Source: Nesterenkonia pannonica (GTDB lineage Bacteria; Actinomycetota; Actinomycetes; Actinomycetales; Micrococcaceae). From it: a DNA stretch of 64,000 nt. The position numbers were made by a program, and so were the translations under genes. Each line of letters opens with the position of its first letter. Position 1 is the stretch's first letter. The stretch spans positions 1,798,001 to 1,862,000 of the forward strand of contig NZ_CP080575.1 in assembly GCF_019575955.1 (NCBI RefSeq), in the 5' to 3' direction. The notes beneath the pieces were generated by a model. That model was not told the DNA's origin, made no database searches, and saw only the letters and a program-made list of their open reading frames with translations. Below are positions 21,610 through 33,386 of the stretch, piece by piece.

Positions 21610-22585
21610 CTAATCAATCATGTCGTCCGGCACGTCGGCGTTGGTGTCTGGGATGCCCAGCTCCTCAGCGCGCTTGTCCGCCATCGCCAGCAGACGCCTG
21701 ATCCGGCCCGCGACGGCGTCCTTGGTCATGGGCGGATCCGCCAGGCGCCCGAGCTCGTCCAACGACGCCTGCTTGTGGCCCAGGCGCAGTAAGCCGGCGT
21801 ACTCAGGTGCTCAGGCACCTCATCGCCCAGGATCTCAAGGGCGCGCGCCACTCGCGCACCCGCAGCCACAGCCGCCTGGGCGGAGCGGCGGAGGTTCGCG
21901 TCGTCGAAGTTCGCCAGCCGGTTCGCTGACGCTCTGACCTCTTTGCGCATCCGCTTCTCCTCCCACACCAGGAGGGTCTGGTGGGCGCCCATGCGCGTCA
22001 GCAGCTGCGCGATGGAATCGGCGTCGCGGATGACGACGCGGTCTGCGCTGCGCACCTCACGCGCTTTGGCCGTGAGCCCCAGGCGACGCGCGGCGCCCAC
22101 CAGCGCCAGTGCGGCCTCCGGCCCCGGACACGTGACCTCCAACGAGCAGGAGCGTCCGGGCTCGGTCAGCGAGCCGTGCGCGAGGAACGCGCCTCTCCAT
22201 GCCGCGACGGCATCCGCCACAGCACCGTTGACGACAACCGCCGGCAGACCTCGCACAGGGCGTCCCCGCCCGTCGAGCAGCCCCGCCTGGCGAGCCAGCG
22301 AGTCACCGTCGCGGACCACGCGCACGACGTAGCGCGAACCCTTCTTCAGGCCGTTTCCTGAGACGACGATGACCTCGCACGAATGGCCGTAGACCTCGTG
22401 GAGGGCGGCGCGAAGACGACGAGCCGTGGCCGCGTGGTCAAGCTCGGCCTCGATGACGATGCGGCGCGAAATGACGTGAAGCCCCCGGAGAACCGCAGCA
22501 TGGCTGAGACTTCTGCCTTGCGCTCGGATGTGGTGGAGACCTCCGTGCGGGAGAGTTCGTCCTTGACCGACTCGGTCAGCGCCAT
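21610..22585 (-). CDS. whiA: DNA-binding protein WhiA, sporulation/cell-division regulator (frame broken)
   Basis: About 326 residues: an N-terminal LAGLIDADG-like domain ([43 protein letters not shown]) and a C-terminal helix-turn-helix ([19 protein letters not shown], then [11 protein letters not shown]). Breaks near 22480 (a G run) and 21800. GTAAGC at 21789-21794 lies beside the second break. WhiA activates division and development genes in actinobacteria. It follows yvcK as in most actinobacteria. Confidence 0.93.
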
Positions 22586-22697
22586 GTCTTCGAAGAGTCC
22601 TTGGGGTCGTGGTCGGGCGGGCATACAGCCACGTCATCGTACTGGAAGAGGGTATCCCCATCGGTGCGGTCGGCCAGACGCATCATGCTTTCAGCGC

Positions 22698-23740
22698 TCA
22701 GTCCCGCGCCTCGTGGAAAACCTCGTTGAGCGCAATGGCCAGTCGCAGGATGTCATGGACCTCAGGCTCATCGCCTCGGCGAACCTTGGCGTAGGTCACC
22801 TGTGCGCCCAGTCTGGAGGCGGCCTGCTCGAGGCCGGGGCGCTCGGCCTCGGCGATGCAGCGGGGTCCGCAATCACTGAGTCGATGTGCACCTCGGGTGC
22901 GTAGTCGTGCAGCACGTCGAGATGATCCGCGGGGTCATTCCGATCGTCTCATCCGTCTCCGACAGCAGATTCATGACCACGCATCGCCTCGCCTCAGTCT
23001 CCGCCAGCGCGCTGCGCAGCTCCGGAAGCATGAAGTGCGGCAGCACGGAGGTGTACCAGGATCCGGGGCCGAATACGACCCAGTCGGCGAGCTCAATGGC
23101 CGTCACAGCCTCCTTGCAGGCCTCAGCCTCCTGGGGTGCAGCCGCAGGTCCGTGAGTCGGCCGAGCCGACCCGCCTTCGCAAGCTCCGCCTGGGAGTCCA
23201 TGCGCACCAGCTCACCGTCATCGCCGGAGCCGGTGCGCACCAGTCCCGACATCGTCAGCGGTGTGCGCGACATCGGAAGCACCTGGCCTCGAGCGCCGAG
23301 CAGCGCCCCGCCCAGCGGAGCCCGTCGACGGAGTCGCCCAGCAGCTCCCAGAGGGCAACGATCAGGAGGTTTCCGACCGCATGATTGTCCAATCCCCTGA
23401 CCGTCCTTCGACCGGAGGCGATGCTGCATCACTGAGGCCCATGTGCGTCCCCACTCGTTGTCATCGCAGAGAGCCGTCAGCGCCATACGCAGATCCCTGG
23501 AGGCAGGACGTCCATCTCCTCGCGCAGTCGGCCGGAGGAGCCGCCGTCGTCTGCGACGGTGCAGATCGCAGTGAGGTGCTCCGCAGCGATCACGCGCAGC
23601 GCCCGCAGGGTCGACTTCAGCCCGTGGCCGCCGCCGAGGGCTGTCACACGGAAGCTCGTCCCGGACGAGCCCGAGGCGGACTCAGCGAAAGCCCCGATGC
23701 TGGGCAGTGGCCCGGTGACGGTGATGGGTCCGCTCGACAT
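22698..23740 (-). CDS. yvcK: YvcK/GlmR family gluconeogenesis factor (frame broken)
   Basis: About 348 residues of the CofD-like family. Motifs are [64 protein letters not shown] and [17 protein letters not shown]. At least six frame breaks (about 23496, 23400, 23325, 23130, 22933 and 22865), mostly G or C runs short by one. YvcK binds UDP-GlcNAc and steers carbon toward peptidoglycan precursors. It starts 9 bp after the rapZ stop. Confidence 0.9.
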
Positions 23741-23749
23741 GTTCCCGGC

Positions 23750-24639
23750 CTACTCGCGTCCGAGGTCCCGGTGCACCACGTTCACGGTGACCGAGGGGAG
23801 CTGATCGAGGCGACGTGCAAGCTCCTCGCCGATCGCCACCGAACGGTGCTTTCCTCCTGTGCATCCCACGGCCAGCGTCGCGTAGTGCTTGTTCTCCCGG
23901 CGGTAGCCCCTCAAGCACCGGCTGCAGGGCCTGGACGTACAGGTCGACGAACTCCCTGCGCCCTCATTGGTCAGAACATAGTCCCGCACGTTCTGGTCCT
24001 GCCCTGTGTAGGGCCTCAGCTCGGGAACCCAGTGCGGGTTGGGGATGAAACGCACGTCGGCGAGATAGTTCGCGTCCGCGGGCACTCCGTACTTGAAGCC
24101 GAAGCTCATGACGTTGAGCCGCAGAGTCACGGGCCCGTCATCGCTGAACAGCTCATTGACCGCACTCGCCAAACCGTGGACATTCAGGTCAGTGGTGTCG
24201 AGCACCAGATGGGCTGAGTCCTTGACGTCCTTCAGGACTTCGCGCTCAGCGTGTATGCCGTCGACTATGCGACCTTCGCCCTGGAGCGGGTGGGGCCGCC
24301 GACCCTGTTCGAAGCGGCGGACGAGGAGCTCGTCGGATGCGTCGAGAAACAGCAGCCGGTAGCCGATCCCCGCGGCAGTGACCTGCGCCAGGAATCCCGC
24401 ATGTTCGAGTAGAGACGGCGGGAGCGGACGTCCAGCACCACGGCGAGCTTCTCCACGGAGCCCGGGTTCCGGGCGATCAGGTCCATCATGGTCGTAATCA
24501 GCTCAGGGGAGCCCTCGACGACGTACCAGCCCATGTCCTCGAGGGCGTGGGCTGCCGTGGTGCGGCCTGCGCCTGACATGCCGGTGACGATCAGCAGCTC
24601 GCTCTCCGGCGGCTTCATGGGAGCCAAGTCATTGATCAC
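23750..24639 (-). CDS. rapZ: RapZ-like nucleotide-binding protein (frame broken)
   Basis: About 297 residues. The N-terminal P-loop ELLIVTGMSGAGRTTAAHAL is followed by LFLDASDELLVRRFEQGRR and the conserved C-terminal domain VMSFGFKYGVPADANYL, FIPNPHWVPELRPYTGQD, AVGCTGGKHRSVAI. Breaks at about 24410, 24300 and 23955. GTG 24639 is used as the start, though ATG 24618 is also possible. In E. coli RapZ controls amino-sugar synthesis; in actinobacteria it forms a stable block with yvcK and whiA. Confidence 0.92.
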
Positions 24640-24680
24640 ATCTTGAGCCTACCTGTCCCTGCGCTAAGCGCGTCACCGAA

Positions 24681-26662
24681 TCACTCCCCGGGAGAGGACT
24701 CGCCGTCGGGATCTGACTCAGGAGCATCGCCTCGCAGATGCCTCAGGATCTTCTCCGCACTGGCCAGACCCAGCCCCGGCACCGCTGCGACGTCCTCCGG
24801 AGCTGCCTGGGTGAGATTCGCGACGGAGCCGAAATGCTCCACCAGGGCCGCCCGCTTCTTGGGGCCCAGACCCGGGACATCGTCCAGCGCCGAGTGCGTC
24901 ATCTGCTTGGACCGAGCCGTGCGGTGGTAGGCGATGGCGAACCGGTGAGCTTCGTCCCGAATGCGCTGAAGCATGTAGAGACCCTCTGAGCTGCGCGGAA
25001 GGACGAGGGAAAGTCATCGCCGGGCAGCCATATCTCCTCCAGACGTTTGGCCAGGCCGACGACCGGCATATCCATCAGTCCGAGCTCGTCCAGCGCTGCG
25101 CGTGCCGCGTTGACCTGCGGCTGCCCGCCGTCCACCACCACCAGACTCGGCGGATACGCGAACCGCACTGCCTCCCTGTCCACCGCAGTGGACTCCTTCG
25201 CCTCAGCGTCGATCTCACCGCTCTCTGCGACGGCCTCCTCGGAGACAGGGCTCTCGGCCTTCTCGAGCTCTTTGAGGTAGCGCGAGAAGCGTCGAGCGAT
25301 CACATCTCTCATCGCTGAGGTGTCGTCGCGTGCCGCTGCGCCTCGGACTGAGAAGCGGCGATAGTCCTTCTTCTTGGGCAGGCCGTCCTCAAGGACCACC
25401 ATCGAGGCGACCACGTTGGTGCCTCCGGTGTGCGACACGTCGAAGCACTCGACGCGCAGCAGCGGCTCACTCAGATCCAGGTGCTCCTGCAGCTCGCGCA
25501 GCGCCGCGGACCGGGTGGTGAGGTCGCTGGAGCGCCGTGTCTTGTGCAGCCGCAGCGCCTGCTCCGCATTCTCGGCGACCGTTCCGAGGAGCGCCGCCTT
25601 GTCACCCCGCTGGGGCACGCGAAGACTGACCTTCGCCCCCGCATCTCGGAGAGCCAGAGGCCTATCTCCTCGTGATCATCGGGCAGTGCAGGAACCAGCA
25701 CCTCACGAGGGATGCGCTCGGCATCCGGCATGTCGCCGTACACCTGCAGCAGCAGCTGCTCGATGAGCCTCGCCTCGTCGATGTCCTCCACCTTCTCCGA
25801 GACCCAGCCCCGCTGACCGCGGATTCGACCCTGACGCACGTGGAAGACCTGGACGGCCGCTTCGAGCTCGTCCCCGCGACGGCGAAGATGTCAGCCTCGG
25901 TATCTTCGGGCAGCACGACCGCATTGCGTTCGAAGACTCGGCGCAGAGCCTGCAGATCATCCCGGTGGCGTGCCGCGTCCTCGTACCGCAGCTCTGCAAC
26001 GGCTGCTTCCATCTGCTGCTCGATGCGCCGCATGTGCTTCTCCGGGCGACCTGACATCACCTCGACGAACTCCTCGGCCAGCCCTCGGTGCTCCTCCGCA
26101 CTGACTGCGCCGACGCAGGGAGCCGCGCATTTGTCGATATAGCCGAGCAGGCAGGGACGCCCGGACGCCTCCGCGCGCTTGAAGACGCCTGCGGAGCAGG
26201 ATCGCACCGGGAAGACGCGCAGCATCGTGTCGACGGTCTCGCGGATCGCTTTGGCGGGGTGGAAGGGGCCGAAGTACTTCACGCCCTTGCGCTTGTCCCT
26301 CTCATCACCTGAACGCGCGGGAACTTCTCGTTCATCGTGACCGCAAGGTAGGGGTAGGACTTGTCGTCCCGGTACATCACGTTGAATCGAGGGGTGTGCT
26401 GCTTGATCCAGGTGTACTCCAGCTGGATAGCCTCCAGCTCGGAGCCCACGACGGTCCATTCCACACGCTCAGCGGTGTGGACCATGGCATAGGTCTTCGG
26501 CGGCAGCTGCTTCGGCGAGGAGAAGTACGAGTTGAGCCGGGAGCGAAGACTCTTGGCCTTGCCGACGTAGATCACACGCCCCTGCGCATCGATGAACCGA
26601 TACACACCGGGCTGCGTGGGGATCTCCCCTGGTTTCGGCCGGTAGGAGGAAGGGTCAGCCAT
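24681..26662 (-). CDS. uvrC: UvrABC system protein C (frame broken)
   Basis: About 660 residues; makes the two incisions in nucleotide excision repair. The GIY-YIG nuclease opens with [20 protein letters not shown]. It continues with [12 protein letters not shown], a UVR UvrB-binding segment ([20 protein letters not shown]), the RNase-H-like endonuclease ([34 protein letters not shown]) and tandem HhH at the C terminus ([19 protein letters not shown]). Breaks at about 26305, 25880, 25650 and 25012. ATG 26662 lies 3 bp after the plsC stop, so the two are co-transcribed. GCTAAGC at 24663-24669, just past its stop, may be another altered GCCGGC. Confidence 0.95.
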
Positions 26663-26665
26663 GGA

Positions 26666-27409
26666 TCAGCCGCCGGTGCCGCCCTCGGTGGTGTCGCTTA
26701 CTTCCGCGGGGCGGGCGTTGTAGGAGTCGACGCGCTCCTGCCCGGACAGCTCAGCGATGGCGTCCATGATCTGAGCCGTCGCGTCTCGACGCGCCTTCAG
26801 CGGCTGCTTCTCCATCCTCTCGAACCTGAGGGGCTCCCCGCGTGCACCTCGAAGCTTCGGATCCGAACACGGTTCGAGTCGGGAGCCTGCAGCTCCTCAG
26901 TGCCTCGAAGACCGACCGGTATGACGGGCGCCCCGGTGGCAAGCGCGAGCCAGCCCACACCGTTCTTTCCTCGGTAGAGCCTGCCGTCGCGGCTCCGGGT
27001 GCCTTCCGGGTAGATGCCGACGCCGGAGCCGGACTGGACCATCTCGCCCAGCCCGTACAGGGCCTCCACCGCACCCGACTGCTTGTCCCGGTCGACGGGG
27101 ACGGAGCCGAATGATTCGAAGAAGAGCTTCATGCCGCGGCCCTTCAGGCCGGTCTGGGCGAAGTACTCAGCTTTTGCGAAGAAGCTCACGGGTCTGGGGA
27201 AGATGCCCTGGATGAGAACGGAGTCCAGGAAGCTGAGGTGGTTGCTGGCCACGATGAACCCGCCCTCAGAGGGAACGTGCTCCAGACCGGTCACGGTCGG
27301 ACGGCAGAGCATGCGAATGACTCGCCCCCGGCCTTTCGCACACGTTCGTGCTTCGCACGTCGGTCGCCTCCGACGGCGGCGTGACCGGGGTCCCTTCAGC
27401 GGTGCTCAT
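26666..27409 (-). CDS. 1-acyl-sn-glycerol-3-phosphate acyltransferase (PlsC-like, frame broken)
   Basis: About 248 residues. The acyltransferase motifs are [15 protein letters not shown] (HX4D), FGSVPVDRD and [19 protein letters not shown]. It acylates lysophosphatidic acid at the membrane. The ATG at 27409 overlaps the uvrA stop (ATGA). Breaks occur near 27330 and near 26834 (a G run). At 26696-26701 GCTTAC on the plus strand yields VS where AG fits the reading [13 protein letters not shown], so it is probably another altered GCCGGC. Its position between uvrA and uvrC makes it a lipid gene inside a repair operon. Confidence 0.85.
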
Positions 27410-30401
27410 CGGGGTGATGGTAGCAACATCTGGGCCAGGTAGCGCCCGGTGTGCGACCCCGTCTCCTCGTGCTGCTCGGAGACCTGCTCGGGAGTGCCCT
27501 GGGCAACGATCCTGCCGCCGCCGCTTCCTCCCTCGGGGCCGAGGTCGATGATCCAGTCAGAAGACTTGATGACGTCCAGGTTGTGCTCGATCGTCACCAC
27601 GGTGTTGCCCTTCTCCACGAGGCCCTGAAGGACTGCGAGGAGCTTGCGGATGTCCTCAAAGTGAAGTCCGGTGGTCGGTTCGTCGAGCACGTAGATGGAG
27701 CGGCCGTTCGAGCGTTTCTGCAGTTCGGAGGCAAGCTTGACCCGCTGGGCCTCGCCGCCGGAGAGGGTGGTTGCGGACTGCCCCAGCCGGACGTACCCGA
27801 GGCCTACATCGACCAGCGTGCTGAGATGCCGTGAGATGGGTGCGAAGGCGGAGAAGAACTCGGCAGCCTCTTCGATAGGCATGTCCAGCACCTCAGCAAT
27901 ATTCTTGCCCTTGTACTGAATCTCCAGGGTCTCCCTGTTGTACCGCGCACCCTGGCAGACTTCGCAGGGCACATAGACGTCCGGCAGGAAGTTCATCTCG
28001 ATCTTCAGCGTGCCGTCGCCCGTGCAGGCCTCGCACCGTCCGCCCTTGATGTTGAAGCTGAACCTGCCCGGCTGGTACCCGCGCGTCTTCGCTTCGTTGG
28101 TCTGCGCGAAGAGCTTCCGGATGTGGTCGAAGACACCCGTATAGGTGGCGGGGTTTGAGCGGGGCGTCCGTCCGATGGGGCTCTGGTCGATCTGGATGAT
28201 CTTGTCGAGGTGCTCGGCCACACCTTCGATGCGGCGGTGGCGGCCCGGCACCTGGCGGGCATTGTTGAGCTTGTTGGCCAGCGCCTTGGAGACGATCTCG
28301 TTGATGAGGCTCGACTTCCCGGAGCCTGAGACCCCGGTGATGCCGAGGAAGATGCCCAGAGGCAGGTCGACGGTGACGTTGTCGAGGTTGTTCTCGGTGG
28401 CTTCGACCACTCTCAGCACGCGGGAGCTGTCGACGGGACGCCGCTGCTCCGGAACGGCGATGACCCGCCTACCGCTGAGGTAGTCGCCGGTGATCGATGC
28501 CTCGTTGGAGCGGAGTCTCTCGACTGAGCCCGAATGGACGATGCGTCCCCTCGCTCGCCGGCGCCCGGGCCGATGTCGACGGTCCAGTCCGCCTGCGCGA
28601 TGGTGTCCTCATCATGCTCGACGACGATCAGCGTATTGCCGAGATCGCGCAGCCGCGTCAGCGTGCCGATCAGACGGGTGTTGTCCCGCTGGTGGAGACC
28701 GATGCTCGGCTCGTCCAGGACGTAGAGGACGCCCACCAGACCGGAGCCGATCTGCGTCGCCAGACGTATTCGCTGCGCTTCGCCGCCGGACAGCGTCCCG
28801 GCGGCCCGCTCCAGGGTCAGGTAGCTGAGCCCCACGTCGAGGAGGAACTGCAGGCGAGCGTCGATCTCCTTCAGGACCTGCTCGGCGATGGTCTTGTCTC
28901 GGGATGAGAGCTCCATGCTGTGGAAGAACGCGGCGCATTCATCCAGCGGGTACCGCGCCACCTCGGCGATGGACCGCCCCTCCACCAGGACCGACAGTGA
29001 GCCTGGGTTCAGCCGCTGCCCCTCGCAGGCCGGGCAGGGAATCTCCCGCATGTACTGCTCATACCGGTCTCGGGCGTTGTCGGTCTCGACCTCCTCGTGC
29101 TTGCGCTGGATCCAGCTCAGCACTCCCTCGAACCCGGTGGAGTACTTGCGCTCACGCCCCCAACGGTTGCGGTACTGAACCACAATCTTGTGATTCCGCC
29201 CGTGCAGCAGCGCCTTCCGAGCCTTCTTGGACAGCTCCTTCCACGGTGTGCGCATGGAGAAGCCGAGCTCAGAGGAGAGCCCCTCGATCATGCGGACGAA
29301 GTAGTCCTTGGTGGTCGAGCCCGTCGACCACGGTGCGATGACGCCGTCCTCGAGGCTCAGCGAGTCGTCCGGGATGACCAGATCCTCGTCGACCTCGAGA
29401 CGAGAGCCGATCCCACTGCATGCATCGCACGCCCCGAATGGGGAGTTGAACGAGAAGGAGCGCGGCTCAATCTCATCGATCGGCAGCGGATGCTCATTGG
29501 GACAGGCGAGGTTCTCTGAGAACTGCCGCATCTTCGGTCCCGTCAGACCTTCCGGCACTCGCTCATTGGCGGGGGTGCCGTCCGAGCTGAGATCGACGAG
29601 CTCGATGCTCAGGCGCCCTCGGCCTGCTTGAGAGCGGTCTCGATGGAATCGGTCAGGCGCTGGCGCATGCCGTCCCGAATGACGAGCCTGTCGATGACGA
29701 CGTCGATGGTGTGCTTGTACTGCTTCTCCAGGGTCGGAGGATCGTTGAGCTGCACGACGTCACCGTCCACGACGGCGCGGGAGAATCCGGCACCGGCCAG
29801 CTCGCGGAACAGATCCTTGAACTCACCCTTGCGTCCGCGGACTACGGGCGCAAGCACCTGGAAGCGCGTTCCCTCCGGAAAGGCCAGCACCTGGTCGACG
29901 ATCTGCTGCGGCGTCTGCCGCTCGATGCGCTCCCCGCACTCCGGACAGTGCGGAACGCCGATGCGCGCCCAGAGCAGGCGCAGATAGTCGTGGATCTCTG
30001 TGACGGTGCCGACCGTCGAGCGAGGGTTCTTCGAGGTGGACTTCTGGTCGATGGACACCGCCGGGGAGAGTCCTCGATGAAGTCGATGTCCGGCTTGTCC
30101 ACGCGCCCGAGGAACTGCCGGGCGTAGGCCGAGAGCGATTCGACGTACCGACGCTGCCCCTCGGCGAAGATGGTGTCGAAGGCCAAGGACGACTTCCCCG
30201 AGCCCGAGAGCCCGGTGAACACGATGAGCGCGTTGCGGGGCAGCTCGACGCTGACATTCTTGAGGTTGTGCTCGCGCGCGCCCTGGACGACGATCCGATC
30301 CGCTTCGGCGCTCCCGGCAGCGCCGTTCTCGGCAGCCGCGCGGCGGCGTCGTCGTAGTAGGCGTCCACGGACTCGATCACGGCGGAGGCAGTCTCAGTCA
30401 C
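27406..30401 (-). CDS. uvrA: UvrABC system protein A (frame broken)
   Basis: A double-ABC damage sensor of about 1000 residues. N-terminal Walker [21 protein letters not shown], zinc finger [43 protein letters not shown] with [15 protein letters not shown], second Walker [15 protein letters not shown], second zinc finger (CEACTGDG...CEVCQGARY) and [16 protein letters not shown] with [15 protein letters not shown]. Frame breaks lie at about 30330, 30068, 29612 and 28545. The GTG at 30401 is the start; a promoter places transcription initiation at or next to it. It binds damaged DNA with UvrB (also in this window). Confidence 0.96.
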
Positions 30402-30408
30402 CCGGCTT

Positions 30409-30437
30409 AGTGTATGGGCCGACCCATGATCGAACAA
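30409..30437 (-). promoter_or_regulatory. uvrA promoter, probably leaderless
   Basis: TTGTTC (30437-30432) and TACACT (30414-30409) are 17 bp apart on the minus strand. The predicted transcription start, about 7 nt further on, falls at the GTG start (30401). No ribosome binding site is present. Confidence 0.65.
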
Positions 30438-30445
30438 ACATTCGA
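30430..30445. promoter_or_regulatory. LexA (SOS) box overlapping the uvrA -35
   Basis: TCGAACAAACATTCGA matches the actinobacterial/Gram-positive LexA consensus TCGAAC-N4-GTTCGA in 11 of 12 defined positions. It overlaps the -35 hexamer of the uvrA promoter, the expected place for LexA repression. LexA is not in the window. Confidence 0.75.
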
Positions 30446-30455
30446 GGACCTCGTC

Positions 30456-31172
30456 CTAGGGCGCTGCCGCCTCAGCGCGGCACACCTCGACGAAGCGTTC
30501 GGCCACAGGCTGAAAATAAGCCTCGATGTCCCCTGCCCGGCGGGCGAACGAGGCCAGGATCTCCTCCGGGCCCCTGCCCGCGGCGAGGGAGCCGGGCCCG
30601 AGGGCCCAGGCAGCGAGGGTCTCCTCATCGGGCTCGGGATGGAACTGGACGGACCAGGCGCAGTGTCCCATGCGAAACGCCTGCACCGGCGCATCGGTCC
30701 CCTCGATCAGGTGCACGGCACCGGCCGGAAGCTGCGCGATCTCCTCCTGGTGCCAGAGCACGGCCTGAGGGTGCTCCGGCAGGCCGCGGAACAGCCGGTC
30801 CTCCTGCGCCTCAGGCCTGAGGGTCAGCTCGGCAACTCCGAGCTGCGGAGCAGTGCGTCGAAACACGTCCACGCCGTAGGCCGCGGCGCACAGCTGGGCA
30901 CCCAGGCAAATATTCAGCGTAGGCAGGCGAGCGTCCACCGCCGTCCTCTGCAGGGCTCGGACATCGGGCAGCCACGGCCATCGGTCATCGTCGTGCGGGG
31001 CGGCGGTCCCTCCGAGCACGATGAGGCCGTCAGCGCCTCCTGCGCGCGGAGGCACCTGGTCGCCTCGGTCCGGCCTGCAGATGCGCAGATGAGCGCCCGC
31101 CGCCTCCAGCCACAGGCCGAGGCGCCCCAGGCCGACGGTGTCTTCGTGCTGGATCACCAGAATGTCAGTCAC
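30456..31172 (-). CDS. Class I glutamine amidotransferase-like protein
   Basis: An uninterrupted protein of about 238 residues; the GTG at 31172 gives [18 protein letters not shown]. The GATase triad is visible: nucleophile cysteine in [15 protein letters not shown] and the histidine in [14 protein letters not shown]. It resembles the GuaA-N-like family that transfers ammonia from glutamine, or that hydrolyses gamma-glutamyl compounds. No synthetase partner is adjacent, so its substrate is unknown. It ends about 11 bp before the SOS box of uvrA. Confidence 0.85.
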   Translation of the reverse strand: MTDILVIQHEDTVGLGRLGLWLEAAGAHLRICRPDRGDQVPPRAGGADGLIVLGGTAAPHDDDRWPWLPDVRALQRTAVDARLPTLNICLGAQLCAAAYGVDVFRRTAPQLGVAELTLRPEAQEDRLFRGLPEHPQAVLWHQEEIAQLPAGAVHLIEGTDAPVQAFRMGHCAWSVQFHPEPDEETLAAWALGPGSLAAGRGPEEILASFARRAGDIEAYFQPVAERFVEVCRAEAAAP

Positions 31173-31219
31173 TCGGTGAGTGTAGGGGCACCGGCGCCGC
31201 CCGTGAAAAGATGTGGCGG

Positions 31220-31917
31220 ATGAGTGCTCCTGCTGTGATCTTTGACCTGGACGGCACACTGGTGGATCCTGCCGGTGCCATCACCGGAGGCATATCCGCC
31301 GCCCTGGAGGCGCACGGCATTCGGGTTCCGGACGAAGACCGGCTGAGGAGCTTCATCGGGCCGCCGCTTGCCACGAGCCTCAAAGCGCTTCCCGGAGTGA
31401 CTGAGGAGCTGGTGCCCAAGCTCATCGAGCATTACCGGGAGGGCTACATGCGCGAAGGCATGGCAGCCTCCGAGGTCTACCCCGGCATCCGAGACCTTCT
31501 GAGCAGCCTGAGGGGCCAGGGCTGCGCCCTCGCCGTCGCCACATCGAAGCCCGGCCCACAGGCTGAGCGTCTGCTCGACATTCAGGGTCTGCGCGGCTCG
31601 GTCGACGCTGTCGCTTACTCAGATCCGGACGAGAGCGTTCCGCACACCTCCAAGGGCCCGATCATCGCCTCCGCTCTCCAGCAGCTGGGCCTTGCGAACA
31701 CAGAAGCTTCGTTGCCGGGCCTGGTCATGGTCGGCGACCGGAAATTCGACGTGGAGGGGCAGCTCGCCATGGGATCCCCTGCATCGGGGTCACCTGGGGC
31801 TACGCACTCGACGGAGAGCTCGAAGGGGAGGGCGCCGCTGCGCTCGCGCACTCCGCAGAAGACCTTGCCGCTGAGATCCGGCACTTTACGACCTCTGCCG
31901 CGGCGCCCTCATCCTGA
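31220..31917 (+). CDS. HAD family hydrolase, phosphoglycolate-phosphatase-like (frame broken)
   Basis: About 233 residues. Motif I FDLDGTLVDP, motif II AVATSKPGPQAE, motif III/IV MVGDRKFDVEGA. The break near 31775 (ATGGGATCC, from a longer G run) precedes a C terminus reading IPCIGVTWGYALDGELEGEG. At 31613-31618 GCTTAC codes AY in VDAVAYSDPD, where AGSDPD would be more typical and would come from GCCGGC. ATG 31220 is preferred to ATG 31211 because MSAPAVIFDLDG is the usual spacing. It dephosphorylates small sugar or glycolate phosphates. Confidence 0.85.
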
Positions 31918-31971
31918 GCGCATGAAGATGGGCTGAACAGGGCCTCCCCGCACCGCTGTCCTCTGCAGGTC

Positions 31972-33247
31972 CTACTCCTGAGCATTCTGCGCGCCGACAT
32001 CTCCTTGACGGAGGACTGCGATCTCTTGGGTGCGTGTGCTGATGGCCTTGGAGGAGCGAGCGCCGCGGAGAGGCCGGTCAATGCGGCCGCGCTTAAAGGC
32101 GAGCGCCGCGCAAGCGCTGTCGATGAGACTGCCCAGGAGGGCGCCCCGATCGCCTGCCCCAGCGCGAGCGTGAGGAATGAGAGCCCGACCCCGGAGGCAG
32201 GCTGCTGATGGTAGGTGCTGGCTGCGGTGATGAGCAGGAGGCCGGTGGTGGCGATGTACGCGGCTCCGAACAGGCCGGAGGCCGCCACGCTGAGGGCGAC
32301 CATTTGGGGCGCTGAGCCGATCAGAGCCGTCGTGGCTGCGATGCACAGGCAGCTGACAGCCCATGCACGCGTGAGCCCGAGTCTGAAGGCAAGATCGCTA
32401 AGCGTACGCCCAGCAGTCCGCATGCTCCCAGCGCAGCCCATGCGAGCGTGGAGCTGATCTCTCCCTGGCCTCCGGTGTCGATGAGGACGTCGCGTCCGAA
32501 TACCCAGACTGCCGCCGTTCCCATGCCGAGCATCCATGAGGTGACGAGCAGCTTCGTCGCGCCTTCGGGAAGAAGCGGGTCCGGCAGCATGTCCTGACCA
32601 TGCGGCGCCGGCCGCCGTGCCAGCGGACCGCGACGGTGTATGTCTTCGCCTCGCGGGTGCGAGGAACGCTGAAGGCGGCCCACAGCGTGACGATCAGGGC
32701 TGCGAGGCTGAAGGCGAGCCACGCGCTCCGCCAGTGCTCGAGAGTCAGCAGGGCGACCGGGGCCGACAGTGCCACGCCGAGCCCGGTCCCTGAATTCACG
32801 ATCGCCTGTGTGCGGTCGCGGCGAACGCGCGGCACACGCAGAGCAACCGCATGGGCGAGCGGCGGAGAGACGATGCCGGTGCTGAGCCCTCCCAGGGCGA
32901 CTCCGAGGGTCAGCACGGCCGCGGAAGGCGCGAGCGCCACGAGCGCCATGCCGATGGTTGCCAGCGCTCCGGCCAAGACGGTGAGCCGCCACTGCCGAAG
33001 CGGGGGTGAGCATCATGGCCGGATAGATGGCAATGCAGTAGATGCCATAGCTGAGAGAGCCGATGAGTCCCACCTGCGTGGGATCGAGGCCGAACTCCGT
33101 GCGGAAGGCCGGGACGAAGAGACCATAGGCGAAGCGCGCGACGCCGTAGGAGACGGCGATGAGCGCCAGGCCTGCTCCTGCGAACTGGGAGGCTTGGCGG
33201 CGAGTCAGGACGTGGGGCGCGGCTGGGGACTGTTCGGTGACTGTCAC
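31972..33247 (-). CDS. MFS transporter, YbfB/YjiJ-like (frame broken)
   Basis: About 420 residues with around twelve membrane segments, starting MTVTEQSPAAPHVLTRRQA and AGLALIAVSYGVARFAYGLF. Further helices are VLTLGVALGGLSTGIVSPPL and AIVNSGTGLGVALSAPVALL. Breaks near 33005, 32605, 32400 and 32091. GCTAAGC at 32397-32403 and GCTTAAA at 32091-32097 both sit at breaks where GCCGGC restores or helps restore hydrophobic sequence (LAFAGAAALTGL). The exact C terminus is uncertain because of a possible further break near 32050. It diverges from a TetR gene and is probably the exporter that gene controls. Confidence 0.78.
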
Positions 33248-33323
33248 GGGGCGACTCCGCTCATGGGCACTCCTAGAATTGGCGCGTGAGCTTTCTGCTC
33301 GGCTGAGCCGAAAGAGAAGATAT

Positions 33324-33369
33324 ACAGATCAGTAACCTGCTGGGCCGAAGCTACGGGTTACGGATCTGT
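33324..33369. promoter_or_regulatory. Inverted repeat between MFS and TetR genes (probable operator)
   Basis: ACAGATCAGTAACC (33324-33337) and GGTTACGGATCTGT (33356-33369) are inverted copies matching at 13 of 14 positions, separated by 18 bp. They lie in the 139-bp divergent region, the usual place for a TetR operator that controls both genes. The long spacer suggests two regulator dimers or a looped structure. Confidence 0.6.
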
Positions 33370-33386
33370 TTAGTCAAGGAGTGCGC

